A program made the position numbers and the translations under genes. From positions 1-43,916 of the forward strand of contig CAMKSQ010000014.1 of NCBI GenBank assembly GCA_946415475.1: 43,916 nucleotides of DNA, given 5' to 3'. The notes beneath the pieces are model-generated. The model had not been told where the DNA came from. It saw nothing but the letters and a program-made list of their open reading frames with translations, and searched no databases. The DNA is from an uncultured Bacteroidales bacterium (GTDB lineage: Bacteria; Bacteroidota; Bacteroidia; Bacteroidales; UBA932). Below, piece by piece: positions 34,171-43,060 of this stretch. Numbering within the stretch: the first letter of the stretch is position 1; each line of letters starts with the position of its first letter.

Positions 34171-34824
34171 ATGATTATCGAAGCCAAGAATATTCAAAAG
34201 TCTTTCGGCGCGCTGCCGGTCCTCAAAGGCGTAGATTTTTGTGCCGATAAAGGGGAGGTGGTGGCTATCGTAGGTGCTTCCGGGGCGGGAAAATCGACCC
34301 TCCTGCAAATCCTGGGGACGCTGCTTACGCCGGACGCCGGCTCGCTGCACATCGGCGGTACGGAGGTGCTCCGCCTCTCGCAGAAGGAACTGTCGGCCTT
34401 CCGCAACCGCCAAATTGGCTTCGTCTTCCAGGCGCACCATCTGCTGCCGGAATTCACCGCCTTGGAAAATGTGTCGATACCTGCCCTTATCGGCGGGAAA
34501 AAGGACCGGGAAGCCCGTGAGCGGGCGGAAGAACTGCTCTGTACCGTGGGCCTGTCGGAACGCCTGCAGCACAAACCCTCGGAACTCTCCGGCGGCGAAC
34601 AGCAGCGTGTGGCCATCGCCCGCGCCCTGGTGAATGCGCCCGCCATTCTTTTTGCCGATGAGCCCACCGGCAACTTGGATACCCGTACCAAAGAGGAGAT
34701 TCATGCGCTCTTCTTCCAGCTCCGGGAAAAACTAAACCAGACCATCGTCATCGTTACGCATGACAATGGTCTGGCCCAACTTTGTGATCGTACCTGCACT
34801 TTGCAGGACGGAGCGTGGCTGTGA
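34171..34824 (+). CDS. LolD/MacB-type ABC transporter ATPase
   Basis: 217 aa, a single nucleotide-binding domain. Walker [11 protein letters not shown]-loop [18 protein letters not shown], signature [15 protein letters not shown], Walker [13 protein letters not shown] and H-loop VIVTHD. This subtype drives FtsX-like permeases that extract lipoproteins (LolCDE) or act in MacB-type efflux. No permease is adjacent. It could energise an unlinked LolCE pair or the permease at 2652. Confidence 0.9.
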   Translation: MIIEAKNIQKSFGALPVLKGVDFCADKGEVVAIVGASGAGKSTLLQILGTLLTPDAGSLHIGGTEVLRLSQKELSAFRNRQIGFVFQAHHLLPEFTALENVSIPALIGGKKDREARERAEELLCTVGLSERLQHKPSELSGGEQQRVAIARALVNAPAILFADEPTGNLDTRTKEEIHALFFQLREKLNQTIVIVTHDNGLAQLCDRTCTLQDGAWL

Positions 34825-35334
34825 TTATTCCTTCACAGGCATCTCTGGCATAGGGTGCTGGCCGTCTCTGTGGCCACCGGGGCCGGGACGTCCGCCGCCC
34901 AGCTTGCCAATCTGGCGATGACGGAACTTCTCTTCTGCCAGCAGCAGCTTGGCGATTTTCTCATCAGAAAGAACTTTCTTGTAGCGCTTGACGGCCTGGA
35001 CGTCTACATCGTAGCACTTGTCCTTGGCCTGCAAATAAGCATCCAGCAGTTCGGTGGCCTTTTCGCCATTTTCGGCGGCCTTTTTCAGGGCCTTCATGGC
35101 ATCGGCCGACTGTTTGAATGCTTCGCGGCGCTGCTGCTGCACCTCGTTGTAGACGGGCCAGAAAGACTGGGCTTCCGCCTCCGTGAGGTTGAGTTCTTCG
35201 GTGATGAGGGCTATCTGCTCTGCGCGGGCTTTTTCTCTCCACTGCTCTTTGTCCCCCTTCTTTTCCGGTTTTTGGGCATAAGCCATGGCACTAACCAATG
35301 CCAGGGCAATGAATACACTAATAATCTTCTTCAT
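34825..35334 (-). CDS. Spy/CpxP-like periplasmic protein
   Basis: 169 aa from ATG 35334 (ATG 35340 is an alternative). Signal peptide MKKIISVFIALALVSAMAYA. The mature part is all helical and highly charged, with ALITEELNLTEAEAQSFWPV and LSDEKIAKLLLAEEKFRHRQ, the Spy/CpxP pattern, and a Gly/Pro/His tail. Such proteins act as periplasmic chaperones or stress monitors. Its start overlaps the end of the anti-sigma-like gene by 17 nt, so it is part of the ECF sigma operon. Confidence 0.8.
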   Translation of the reverse strand: MKKIISVFIALALVSAMAYAQKPEKKGDKEQWREKARAEQIALITEELNLTEAEAQSFWPVYNEVQQQRREAFKQSADAMKALKKAAENGEKATELLDAYLQAKDKCYDVDVQAVKRYKKVLSDEKIAKLLLAEEKFRHRQIGKLGGGRPGPGGHRDGQHPMPEMPVKE

Positions 35335-35689
35335 AATCAAATTCTTCTAAATGTTCAACGGGGATGTTGCTGGCAATAAGGAAACTGACGATATCGTCTT
35401 CCTCGGTGAGGGTGGGGGACTCCATGAGCTCGATCTGTCCGTCCGGATCCAGTGACTGAGACAGATAGGAGTAATAATCCCACGCGTCTTCTTCCGTAGC
35501 TGCAGCACGGCCGAAGATGAAGTTGCCGAGGGCCGCCAGAATGGCCAGGGAGGCGGCGTACGCGAGCCAGGGCGACACTTTCTGTATCACCGTGGGCTTA
35601 ACCTCCTGGTTGGGGATGCTTTGCAAGCGGGTTTCTAGCTTGCTGAAGTATCCTTCGGGGACCGATATGCCTGTTTTCTTTGTCATCAC
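35318..35689 (-). CDS. single-pass membrane protein, probable anti-sigma factor
   Basis: 123 aa. A short cytoplasmic N-terminus (TGISVPEGYFSKLETRLQSI) is followed by one TM helix near 41-60 (WLAYAASLAILAALGNFIFG) and an acidic periplasmic tail. The small size, one TM, and position 3 nt after an ECF sigma gene and before a Spy-like gene fit an anti-sigma factor. No zinc-binding anti-sigma motif is present, so the role rests on context. Confidence 0.7.
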   Translation of the reverse strand: MMTKKTGISVPEGYFSKLETRLQSIPNQEVKPTVIQKVSPWLAYAASLAILAALGNFIFGRAAATEEDAWDYYSYLSQSLDPDGQIELMESPTLTEEDDIVSFLIASNIPVEHLEEFDYEEDY

Positions 35690-35692
35690 TGC

Positions 35693-36208
35693 TTACTTTG
35701 ACACCTCTGCTTGCGAAAGGTTTAATTTTAATTTTTCCTGGGCGATATGATAAGACGCCTTGAGCGCTCCGACGGAGGTTCCCGTGATGGCCGATATCTC
35801 CTCGTACGGGAGTTCGTCCCACCAGCGCATCACAAACACCTGGCGCTGTTTTTCCGGCAGGCGGGATAGCGCTTTGAACAGCTCCCGCTGGGCATCCGTA
35901 CCATTAAAATAAGGATCGGCCAGGATCCGGCGTTCCAGTTCTGCGTCTATGCTTTGGAAGCGCAGTGCGGCACGTACCCGCTCACGGCGCAGCCAGTTGA
36001 GGGTTTCGTTGGTGGCGATGCGCCATACCCAGGTGTAAAGCTGCGCCTCCCCCCGGAAAGAGGGAAGCGCAGTCCATATTTTCAGGAAAATGTCCTGGAG
36101 CAGGTCGTCTGCATCCTCGTGGGAGCCCACCATGCGGCGGACGTGCCAGTAGAGGCGCTCGCTGTAATCTTTTACGATTTGGTTAAATACCTGCTCAAGG
36201 TTTTCCAT
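35693..36208 (-). CDS. ECF RNA polymerase sigma factor
   Basis: 171 aa. Region 2 is NQIVKDYSERLYWHVRRMVG, DADDLLQDIFLKIW; region 4 is LSRLPEKQRQVFVMRWWDEL, PYEEISAITGTSVGALKASY. Its ATG directly follows the stop of the transketolase C-terminal gene with no gap. Downstream come the anti-sigma-like and Spy-like genes, which points to an envelope or protein-folding stress response. No own promoter is visible. Confidence 0.93.
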   Translation of the reverse strand: MENLEQVFNQIVKDYSERLYWHVRRMVGSHEDADDLLQDIFLKIWTALPSFRGEAQLYTWVWRIATNETLNWLRRERVRAALRFQSIDAELERRILADPYFNGTDAQRELFKALSRLPEKQRQVFVMRWWDELPYEEISAITGTSVGALKASYHIAQEKLKLNLSQAEVSK

Positions 36209-37162
36209 TTATTTTTTGGCGATGGCCTTCTTGGCGGCCTCTGCAATGTGCGGAGCGTCCAGGCCATACGCGGCCATTAATGCAGAAGGCGTGCCAGACT
36301 GGCCGAATTTGTCCTCGCCGTTGACAAAGACGACGGGCGTGGGCAGTTCGCGGGCCAGGACACCGGCAACAGCCTCACCCAGGCCACCGGCCATGTTGTG
36401 CTCTTCGGCCACAACCACGGCGCCGGTCTTCTTGGCCGATGCGATGATGGCTTTTTCGTCCAAAGGCTTGATGGTGGCCATGTTGATGACCTCTGCCTTG
36501 ATGCCCTCGGCCTCCAGGGCCTCTGCGGCCAGCAGGCTCTCCCACACGGTGTGTCCGGTGGCGATGAGAGTGACATCCGACCCTTCATTGAGGACGATGG
36601 CTTTGCCGATTACGAAAGGCTCGTTTTCGTCCGTAAAGTTGGGCACGCTGGGACGTCCGAAGCGCAGGTACACGGGGCCGTTGTATTTAGCGGCGGCGAT
36701 GGTAGCCTGCACGGTCTGGTTAAAGTCGCAGGGGTTCAGCACCACCATGCCGGGAAGGGCGCGCATGAGCGCGAGGTCTTCCATGGTCTGGTGCGTGGCG
36801 CCGTCTTCACCCAAGGTGATGCCGGCGTGGGAGGAGGCAATTTTTACGTTGGTGTTGCCATAGGCCACTTCCTGACGGATTTGGTCGTACACGCGGCCGG
36901 TCACAAACTCTGCGAAGGAGCCGATGAACGGAATTTTGCCGGTGATGGCCAGACCGGCGGCAGCGCCCACCATGTTGGCTTCGGCAATACCGCACTGGAT
37001 GAAACGCTCCGGAAATTCAGCGGCAAAAGCGTCCATTTTCAGGGAGCCTTTGAGGTCCGCCGTCATGGCCACTACGTTCGGGTTGGCCTGTCCGGCCTTG
37101 AGAAGACCTACACCAAAACCGCTGCGGGTGTCTTTTTTACCTGTATCGATGTATTTTTTCAT
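36209..37162 (-). CDS. transketolase, C-terminal subunit
   Basis: 317 aa. It holds the pyrimidine-binding domain (QCGIAEANMVGAAAGLAITG, SSHAGITLGEDGATHQTMED, YLRFGRPSVP) and the C-terminal domain (TLIATGHTVWESLLAAEALE, VVVAEEHNMAGGLGEAVAGV). It starts 1 nt after the N-terminal subunit gene. The two proteins together make one transketolase, which links xylulose 5-phosphate to glycolysis. Confidence 0.93.
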   Translation of the reverse strand: MKKYIDTGKKDTRSGFGVGLLKAGQANPNVVAMTADLKGSLKMDAFAAEFPERFIQCGIAEANMVGAAAGLAITGKIPFIGSFAEFVTGRVYDQIRQEVAYGNTNVKIASSHAGITLGEDGATHQTMEDLALMRALPGMVVLNPCDFNQTVQATIAAAKYNGPVYLRFGRPSVPNFTDENEPFVIGKAIVLNEGSDVTLIATGHTVWESLLAAEALEAEGIKAEVINMATIKPLDEKAIIASAKKTGAVVVAEEHNMAGGLGEAVAGVLARELPTPVVFVNGEDKFGQSGTPSALMAAYGLDAPHIAEAAKKAIAKK

Positions 37163-37163
37163 A

Positions 37164-38015
37164 CTAAAAATCTCCTAAGGGGGTTTCACCTAATTCGTTG
37201 AGGGCTTGTTCCAGCTGCTCGGGCTTGGGAACGGAGCCGTGCCATTTGTGGGTGCCGGCCATGAAACTTACGCCGTGACCCATTTCGGTCTTGAACAGAA
37301 TCATGCTGGGCTTGCCGCTGCCCTTGCCGGCCTTGGCCAGGTCAAAGGCTTTATTGATGGAGTCGTAGTCGTGACCATCGGCCACAATCACGTTCCAGCC
37401 CCAGGCTTCCCACTTGGCGGCCAGGTCGCCTTCGCCGGCTACCTGGTCCACGGGACCGTCAATTTGCTTGCCGTTCCAGTCTGTCATGGCAATGAGGTTG
37501 TCCAGCTTGTGGAATACGGCAAACATGCCGGCTTCCCAGATTTGGCCTTCCTCGGACTCACCGTCTCCGCAGAGGCAGTATACGTAATTGTCGTCCTTGT
37601 CCAGTTTTTTACCCAGCGCAAGGCCGCAGGCAGCGCTCAGACCCTGGCCCAGAGAGCCGGAGGCCTGGAAAATGCCGGGGAGATTCTTGCGCACGGAGGG
37701 GTGACCCTGCAGGCGGGTGCCCATCTGGCGGAAGCTGCCCAGTTCACTGGCCGGGAAATAACCGGCGCGGGCGAGGACGGAATAGTACACCGGGGTCATG
37801 TGGCCGGCGCTCAGGATGAACATATCCTGTCCCTTGCCATCGCGTGTCCAGGTGGCAGGGTTTTGGTTCATCTGGTTGAAGTACAGGGTGGTAAGGATAT
37901 CCGTGCTTCCCATGGAGCCGCCCGGATGTCCGCTTTTGGCCATGCACACCATGCGCAGGATGTCCCTGCGTACCTGTGTGGCAATCTGTTTGAGTTCTTC
38001 GTTTGTTTTAGCCAT
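37164..38015 (-). CDS. transketolase, N-terminal subunit
   Basis: 283 aa from ATG 38015 (MAKTNEELKQIATQVRRDIL). An 8-codon longer start exists at 38039 but lies against the promoter. KSGHPGGSMGSTDILTTLYF, SAGHMTPVYYSVLARAGYFP and the TPP-binding motif GDGESEEGQIWEAGMFAVFH are clear. It is the pyrophosphate-binding half of a split transketolase. Three stacked -7 boxes lie upstream. Confidence 0.93.
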   Translation of the reverse strand: MAKTNEELKQIATQVRRDILRMVCMAKSGHPGGSMGSTDILTTLYFNQMNQNPATWTRDGKGQDMFILSAGHMTPVYYSVLARAGYFPASELGSFRQMGTRLQGHPSVRKNLPGIFQASGSLGQGLSAACGLALGKKLDKDDNYVYCLCGDGESEEGQIWEAGMFAVFHKLDNLIAMTDWNGKQIDGPVDQVAGEGDLAAKWEAWGWNVIVADGHDYDSINKAFDLAKAGKGSGKPSMILFKTEMGHGVSFMAGTHKWHGSVPKPEQLEQALNELGETPLGDF

Positions 38016-38036
38016 GTTATTATGTATGTAGATGTA

Positions 38037-38084
38037 CAAAGATAATTATTTTACGACAAAAGTAATTATTTTACGACAAAAGTA
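38037..38084 (-). promoter_or_regulatory. three -7 boxes in 20-bp tandem repeats
   Basis: On the minus strand TACTTTTG (38077-38084), TACTTTTG (38057-38064) and TATCTTTG (38037-38044) repeat with a 20-bp period inside near-identical sequence (GTCGTAAAATAAT between boxes). The TTTG of one box sits where the -33 element of the next would be. They lie 22 nt and more upstream of the transketolase ATG. Confidence 0.65.
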
Positions 38085-38230
38085 AAAATACTGAAAGAAT
38101 AGGACTGGGCCGTGGCACTGATGCTCTTCCCCTCGCCCTCAAAGCTGAAGGGTGTGGGCTGGAACAGGACCGGTGCGTCCAGGCTGTTGTCTTTATACAG
38201 TTCGCTCTCGCCGGCGCCACAAAATTGATT
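38066..38230 (-). pseudogene. C-terminal remnant of a glycosidase, perhaps GH51 type
   Basis: The minus-strand frame reads GAGESELYKDNSLDAPVLFQ, then FEGEGKSISATAQSYSFSIF and TFVVK before a TAA at 38066. This resembles the last beta strands of GH51 arabinofuranosidases (NS.D.P....P, then S/T-YSF-x-V). No upstream part exists, since menA and its promoter begin right next to it. The stop lies within the 20-bp repeats. The family call is weak. Confidence 0.4.
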
Positions 38231-38259
38231 CTCCCCGTGGCGCTTCGGGGGAAAATTGC

Positions 38260-38267
38260 TAATTTTG
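38260..38267 (+). promoter_or_regulatory. -7 box of menA
   Basis: TAATTTTG ends 4 nt before ATG 38272, which predicts an almost leaderless transcript. Confidence 0.55.
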
Positions 38268-38271
38268 CGGC

Positions 38272-39180
38272 ATGAAAGTAAAAGCTGCTCTTCAATCGAT
38301 GCGTTTGCGCACTTTGCCGCTCTCGACGGCCGGGGTGCTGCTGGGTATTCTGCTGGCCGTGGCCGACTGGAAGGTGGATCCGTGGGTGGCGGTGCTTATC
38401 GTCCTTACTACCATTAGTTTACAGATTCTCTCCAACCTGTCCAACGAGCTGGGGGACGTGCTGCAGGGCACCGATACCGCAGAGCGGCAGGGCCCGCAGT
38501 ATGGCCTCAACGGAGGCGGGCTCACCCTGGGGGAGATGAAACGGCTCATTGGCACGTTTGTGGGCCTCTGCATTGTGTTTGGAACGGCCATGACCTGGCG
38601 TGCATTTGGCACCCTGCTGGACCTGACGCCCGTTATGGTGCTCATGCTGGGAGGCGCCGCCATTGTCGCGGCCCTGAAATACACCCTGGGGCCCAATCCG
38701 TACGGATACAGGGCCAAAGGGGATTTTTACGTGTTTATTTTCTTTGGGCTGGTGTCTGTGCTGGGTGCTTACTTCGTGTGTACCAAAGGCTTAGGGCTGC
38801 ACTGGAAACTCCTCCTGCCGGGCGCGGCCGTGGGCTTTTTCTCCGTGGGTGTGCTCAATGTGAACAACATCCGTGACATGAAAACGGATGCGGCAACCCG
38901 CACCACTGTCGCGCTCAAGTTGGGCGGACAGCGGGCGCGCGTTTACCAGACCGTGCTTATCGGCCTGGGCTGGGCTTGCCTCATTGCCTATTGTCTTCTG
39001 TGCTGGCCCTCCTGGTGGCACTGGTTGTGGGTAGTAACGTTGCCACTGTATATCAAGCATTTGCACATGGTCTGGACCCGCACAGACCGTGCGCTGGATC
39101 CCGCCCTTCCCCTGCTGGTCTTGTCCACTTTCCTCCTCTGCCTCCTCCTGGGCGTAGGCTTCTGCGTTTACCTGTTCTAA
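38272..39180 (+). CDS. menA: 1,4-dihydroxy-2-naphthoate polyprenyltransferase
   Basis: 302 aa UbiA-superfamily membrane protein with about nine TM helices. The first Asp-rich motif is NLSNELGDVLQGTDTAE and the second NVNNIRDMKTD. It attaches the prenyl chain to DHNA in menaquinone synthesis. The first motif with NELGD and the overall length fit MenA rather than UbiA or heme O synthase. No other men genes are in the window. Confidence 0.88.
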   Translation: MKVKAALQSMRLRTLPLSTAGVLLGILLAVADWKVDPWVAVLIVLTTISLQILSNLSNELGDVLQGTDTAERQGPQYGLNGGGLTLGEMKRLIGTFVGLCIVFGTAMTWRAFGTLLDLTPVMVLMLGGAAIVAALKYTLGPNPYGYRAKGDFYVFIFFGLVSVLGAYFVCTKGLGLHWKLLLPGAAVGFFSVGVLNVNNIRDMKTDAATRTTVALKLGGQRARVYQTVLIGLGWACLIAYCLLCWPSWWHWLWVVTLPLYIKHLHMVWTRTDRALDPALPLLVLSTFLLCLLLGVGFCVYLF

Positions 39181-39217
39181 TTTTCCCGGCGGCCAGCCGT
39201 GTGTGACGCTTAGGTCA

Positions 39218-41005
39218 TCAATCCAGCTTAAGCACGGCCATGAAGGCACTTTGGGGAACCTGGACGGTGCCAATCTGGCGCATACGCTTTTTGCCTTCCT
39301 TCTGCTTTTCCAGCAGTTTGCGCTTACGGGTGACGTCGCCGCCGTAGCACTTGGCCGTCACGTCCTTACGCACCTGGCGTACCGTTTCGCGGGCAATGAT
39401 TTTTGCGCCGATAGCCGCCTGCACGGCAATGTCGAACTGCTGGCGGGGAATGAGGTCCTTGAGCTTGAGGCAGATCTTGCGGCCGAAGTCATAGGCGTGG
39501 TCCTCATGGATAAGCGTACTCAAAGCATCGGCCGGGTCTCCGTTGAGAAGGATATCCAGCTTCACCAGCCGCGCCGGGCGGAAATCCGTCACATGATAGT
39601 CGAAGGACGCATAGCCCTTGGAGATGCTCTTGAGCTTGTCGTAAAAGTCAAAGACCACCTCGGACAGCGGCAGGTCGTAGTTGAGTTCCACGCGGTCCGT
39701 GGTAATGTAATGCTGGCCGATGAGCGTGCCGCGCTTGTCCATGCACAGCTTCATGATGGGACCGTAAAAATCGGCCTTGGAGATAATCTGGGCGCGGATA
39801 TAGGGTTCTTCAATATGGTCGATGACCGACGGTGCCGGAAGACCGGACGGGTTGTGCACGTCGATGACCTCCCCCTTGGTGGTGTACACCTTGTACGAAA
39901 CGTTGGGCACGGTGGTGATGACGTCCATGTTGAACTCGCGGAACAGGCGTTCCTGCACGATTTCCAGGTGCAGCAACCCCAGGAAGCCGCAGCGGAAACC
40001 GAAGCCCAGGGCCAGCGAACTTTCCGGCTCATAGGTGAACGAAGCGTCGTTGAGCTGGAATTTTTCCAGCGTAGCGCGCAGTTCCTCGAACTTGGAGGCA
40101 TCGACAGGATACAAACCGGCAAACACCATAGGCTTAACCTCCTCGAAGCCCGCAATGGCCTCTTTACAAGGACGTTCCACATGCGTGATGGTGTCGCCTA
40201 CCTTCACTTCCACGGCTGCCTTGATGCCGGTAATGATATAGCCTACATCCCCGGCACGGACCTCTCCGGTGGGGTTGAGCTTGAGTTTCAGGTTGCCGAT
40301 TTCCTCGGCCTCGTACTCGTTGCCGGTGGAGAAGAATTTCACTTTGTCCCCCTTGCGGATGGTGCCGTTCACCACCTTAAAATACGCGATGATACCGCGG
40401 AAGGAGTTAAATACCGAGTCGAAGATAAGCGCCTGCAGCGGAGCGTCCGGATCCCCTTTGGGCGAGGGCACTTTGTCTACGATGGCATCCAGCACCGCCT
40501 GCACACCTTCGCCGGTTCGGGCACTCACGCGCAGCACATCCTCCGGCTCACAGCCCAAGAGGTCGCACACCTGGTCCTGCACCAGTTCCGGCTGGGCGCT
40601 GTCCATGTCGATCTTATTGAGTACGGGAATAATCTCCAGCCCATGGTCGATGGCCTGGTACAGATTGCTAATGGTCTGTGCCTGAATCCCTTGCGAAGCA
40701 TCCACCACCAGTAACGCCCCCTCACAGGAAGCGATGGAACGGGAGACCTCATAACTGAAGTCCACGTGACCGGGCGTGTCGATGAGGTTGAGCCGGTATG
40801 TCTCTCCATCCCGCACGTAATCCATCTGGATAGCGTGGCTCTTGATGGTGATGCCCTTCTCCTTCTCCAGGTCCATGTCGTCCAGCACCTGGTTCTCCAT
40901 CTCACGTTCGCTCAGCGTACGCGTGAGTTCCAGCAGGCGGTCTGCCAGCGTGCTTTTTCCATGGTCGATATGGGCGATGATGCAAAAGTTGCGGATATTC
41001 TTCAT
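39218..41005 (-). CDS. lepA: elongation factor 4 (LepA)
   Basis: 595 aa, the usual length. G1 AHIDHGKST (11-19), G3 [12 protein letters not shown] and G4 NKIDMD are visible, followed by EF-G-like domains ([20 protein letters not shown]) and the LepA-specific C-terminal domain ([40 protein letters not shown]). It is a ribosome-bound GTPase. It starts 9 nt after the LytTR regulator stop, so it may share that transcript. Confidence 0.97.
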   Translation of the reverse strand: MKNIRNFCIIAHIDHGKSTLADRLLELTRTLSEREMENQVLDDMDLEKEKGITIKSHAIQMDYVRDGETYRLNLIDTPGHVDFSYEVSRSIASCEGALLVVDASQGIQAQTISNLYQAIDHGLEIIPVLNKIDMDSAQPELVQDQVCDLLGCEPEDVLRVSARTGEGVQAVLDAIVDKVPSPKGDPDAPLQALIFDSVFNSFRGIIAYFKVVNGTIRKGDKVKFFSTGNEYEAEEIGNLKLKLNPTGEVRAGDVGYIITGIKAAVEVKVGDTITHVERPCKEAIAGFEEVKPMVFAGLYPVDASKFEELRATLEKFQLNDASFTYEPESSLALGFGFRCGFLGLLHLEIVQERLFREFNMDVITTVPNVSYKVYTTKGEVIDVHNPSGLPAPSVIDHIEEPYIRAQIISKADFYGPIMKLCMDKRGTLIGQHYITTDRVELNYDLPLSEVVFDFYDKLKSISKGYASFDYHVTDFRPARLVKLDILLNGDPADALSTLIHEDHAYDFGRKICLKLKDLIPRQQFDIAVQAAIGAKIIARETVRQVRKDVTAKCYGGDVTRKRKLLEKQKEGKKRMRQIGTVQVPQSAFMAVLKLD

Positions 41006-41014
41006 AGTCGTTCG

Positions 41015-41761
41015 TTATTTTTCCAACCAGGACAGGAAATCGTCCACGCGGGCGCGTGAGACGGTGAAATCTGTGTTGGCAGGGATGTCGCGTCTCACGG
41101 AGATGCGCAGGCGGCCGCCCATGAGTTTGGAGACGGAGTCGATCACGCTCTCGGAGATGATGCAGCTGCGGGAGATGCGGAAGAACTCGGCAGGGTCCAG
41201 GCTGCCGGCCAGGGCGTCCAGGGATTCGTCCAGCACGTAGGAGGAACCGCTACGCGTGACGAGAAAGGAGTTTTTGTCTTCGGAGTAGAAATAGGCGATA
41301 TCGGTGGTGCGCACCGGGACGATGCGGTCGTTCAGGCGAATCAGGAATTTTTCCTTGCGAACCTGGTTGATGAGGTTGCGGACCACCTCGTTGGAGGGCT
41401 TGACGGCTTCTCCGGAAGTGATGCGTGCGATGGCGCGCTGAAGGTCCTTGAGGTTGATGGGCTTGAGGAGGTAGTCTAAGGCATTCACTTCGAACGCCTG
41501 CACGGCATACTGGTCGTATGCGGTGGTCATCACCACGGGGGAGGGGACGTCTATCTGGGTGAAAATATCGAAACTGGAGCCATCGGACAGCTCCACGTCC
41601 ATGAAGATGACGTCCGGAGCCTCGTGAGCGCCCAGCCAGGCGATGGAGTCTTTAATAGAGCCAACGGCACCCACAACCTCCACGGAGGGGAAGTTGTCCA
41701 ACAGCAGATGAATCATGTGCTCCCGGGCTCGGAGTTCGTCTTCAATAATCAGTGTCTTCAT
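41015..41761 (-). CDS. LytTR-family response regulator
   Basis: 248 aa. Receiver domain (1-120) with acidic residues in IIEDE, phospho-acceptor Asp55 in VIFMDVELSD and Lys in YLLKPI. LytTR DNA-binding domain (about 140-245) with FLIRLNDRIVPVRTTDIAYF, FFRISRSCIISESVIDSVSK. Its start overlaps the end of the sensor kinase gene by 20 nt, the usual cognate arrangement. Confidence 0.95.
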   Translation of the reverse strand: MKTLIIEDELRAREHMIHLLLDNFPSVEVVGAVGSIKDSIAWLGAHEAPDVIFMDVELSDGSSFDIFTQIDVPSPVVMTTAYDQYAVQAFEVNALDYLLKPINLKDLQRAIARITSGEAVKPSNEVVRNLINQVRKEKFLIRLNDRIVPVRTTDIAYFYSEDKNSFLVTRSGSSYVLDESLDALAGSLDPAEFFRISRSCIISESVIDSVSKLMGGRLRISVRRDIPANTDFTVSRARVDDFLSWLEK

Positions 41762-42926
41762 ACGTAATGGTGTGTACTTCCCGCAGGATGGGGATGGTTA
41801 CGACAAAGGAATCTTCAGAATCTGTGATGGATATTTCTTTTCCGGCGATGTCCCGGAACTGATTGCGGATATACTGCAGGCCAATCCCGGTATTGCGCAC
41901 CGGTGTTACCTTGGGGATGCGGTTGTTGGTGATGGTGATGGATTGGCCGTCGCTGGTGGAGGTGATTACCAGGGGCTTTTCTGTCGAGATAGCGTTGTGC
42001 TTGATGGCGTTTTCTATCAGCAGCTGAAGGGTACAGGGTACCGTGTAGCCGTCGATCAGGTCGGCCGGGCGCATGCCGTTCCGCGAGATGAGTCCTTCCG
42101 GGTAGCGGATATGCATCAGTTCCAGATACGTGCTGGCGAAGGCAATCTCCTCAGACAGGGGGACCAGCCGTTTGCCTTCCTGGTTCATGAGGTAGCGGTA
42201 CAGGGCCGCCATCTTTTGGATGTACTCACTGGCTTCCTCCCGGGTGCCGTCGTGCACGATGGAGTCCAGTACGTTAAGGCAGTTGAACAGGAAATGGGGG
42301 CTCACCTGGTTCTTGAGGTTCATGTAGCGGAATTCCGCCTGATGGCGGCGCGTACGCTGTTTGGAAGCCTCCCGCTGCATGTTGATGGCAAAGTTCACCA
42401 TGAACAGCAGGGAAATCACGATGGTGACGACAATCAGGACCACCGCGCCGGAATTGTCCAGCACGATGTTGCCGGAATAGCTGAGGTCCGTGTAAACGCG
42501 TATACCAAAGATAAGGGCGATGGAAAACACCAGCCAGCCGGCGTTCTTGTACCAGGACTGCTCCCGTTCATAGCCGGCAGGACCGTAAGGGGAGAAGCGG
42601 TGCGCGAACACATACATTCCCCAGCCGATGGCTTCCGTCACCACCAGGGTGGAAATGGCATGGTGCCACAGGGGCGGAAGAACGTCTTCCAGCAGCATGG
42701 CGCCCACATTGCCCAACAGGAAGCCGATCACGTTTACCAGAATAAAGGCCGTGACGGTGATTTCCACCGTCAGGTTTTCCCGGAAGCAGATGATGCCGGC
42801 CAGCGTCATGGTAAGGGCTGTCAGGAGCAGGCTGTCCCGAATGTCCAGCTGGGTGCACACCATGGTGACGGCTACGTGCAGGAGCGCGAAACCGTGGATA
42901 AGCAGGGATGTTCCTTTCCGATACAT
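41742..42926 (-). CDS. LytS-type sensor histidine kinase
   Basis: 394 aa from ATG 42926. The 30-codon longer frame would cross the -7 box at 42931-42938. About six TM helices span the first 180 residues. The His_kinase domain follows with NQVSPHFLFNCLNVLDSIVH (phospho-acceptor His211), then an ATPase domain with IENAIKHNA and NTGIGLQYI. It signals to the LytTR regulator encoded by the overlapping next gene. Its stimulus is unknown. Confidence 0.93.
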   Translation of the reverse strand: MYRKGTSLLIHGFALLHVAVTMVCTQLDIRDSLLLTALTMTLAGIICFRENLTVEITVTAFILVNVIGFLLGNVGAMLLEDVLPPLWHHAISTLVVTEAIGWGMYVFAHRFSPYGPAGYEREQSWYKNAGWLVFSIALIFGIRVYTDLSYSGNIVLDNSGAVVLIVVTIVISLLFMVNFAINMQREASKQRTRRHQAEFRYMNLKNQVSPHFLFNCLNVLDSIVHDGTREEASEYIQKMAALYRYLMNQEGKRLVPLSEEIAFASTYLELMHIRYPEGLISRNGMRPADLIDGYTVPCTLQLLIENAIKHNAISTEKPLVITSTSDGQSITITNNRIPKVTPVRNTGIGLQYIRNQFRDIAGKEISITDSEDSFVVTIPILREVHTITYEDTDY

Positions 42927-42930
42927 GGAA

Positions 42931-42938
42931 CAAAAATA
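42931..42938 (-). promoter_or_regulatory. -7 box of the LytS-LytTR operon
   Basis: TATTTTTG on the minus strand, ending 4 nt before ATG 42926. Confidence 0.55.
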
Positions 42939-43020
42939 CGAATTATTCCGTTCGTCGCAAAAAAATATCCATTCGTACCCTTTACACGCGCGTATATTAA
43001 AAGGTTTGCAAAGCATTTTG

Positions 43021-43028
43021 TACTTTTG
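43021..43028 (+). promoter_or_regulatory. -7 box of the MFS transporter gene
   Basis: TACTTTTG, 32 nt upstream of ATG 43061. Confidence 0.5.
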
Positions 43029-43060
43029 CCGATGCCATACAGGCTAAAACTAATAACACC

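Noticed and set aside
39203..40714. 503-aa plus-strand open frame
   Set aside because: Antisense of lepA; no domain pattern.
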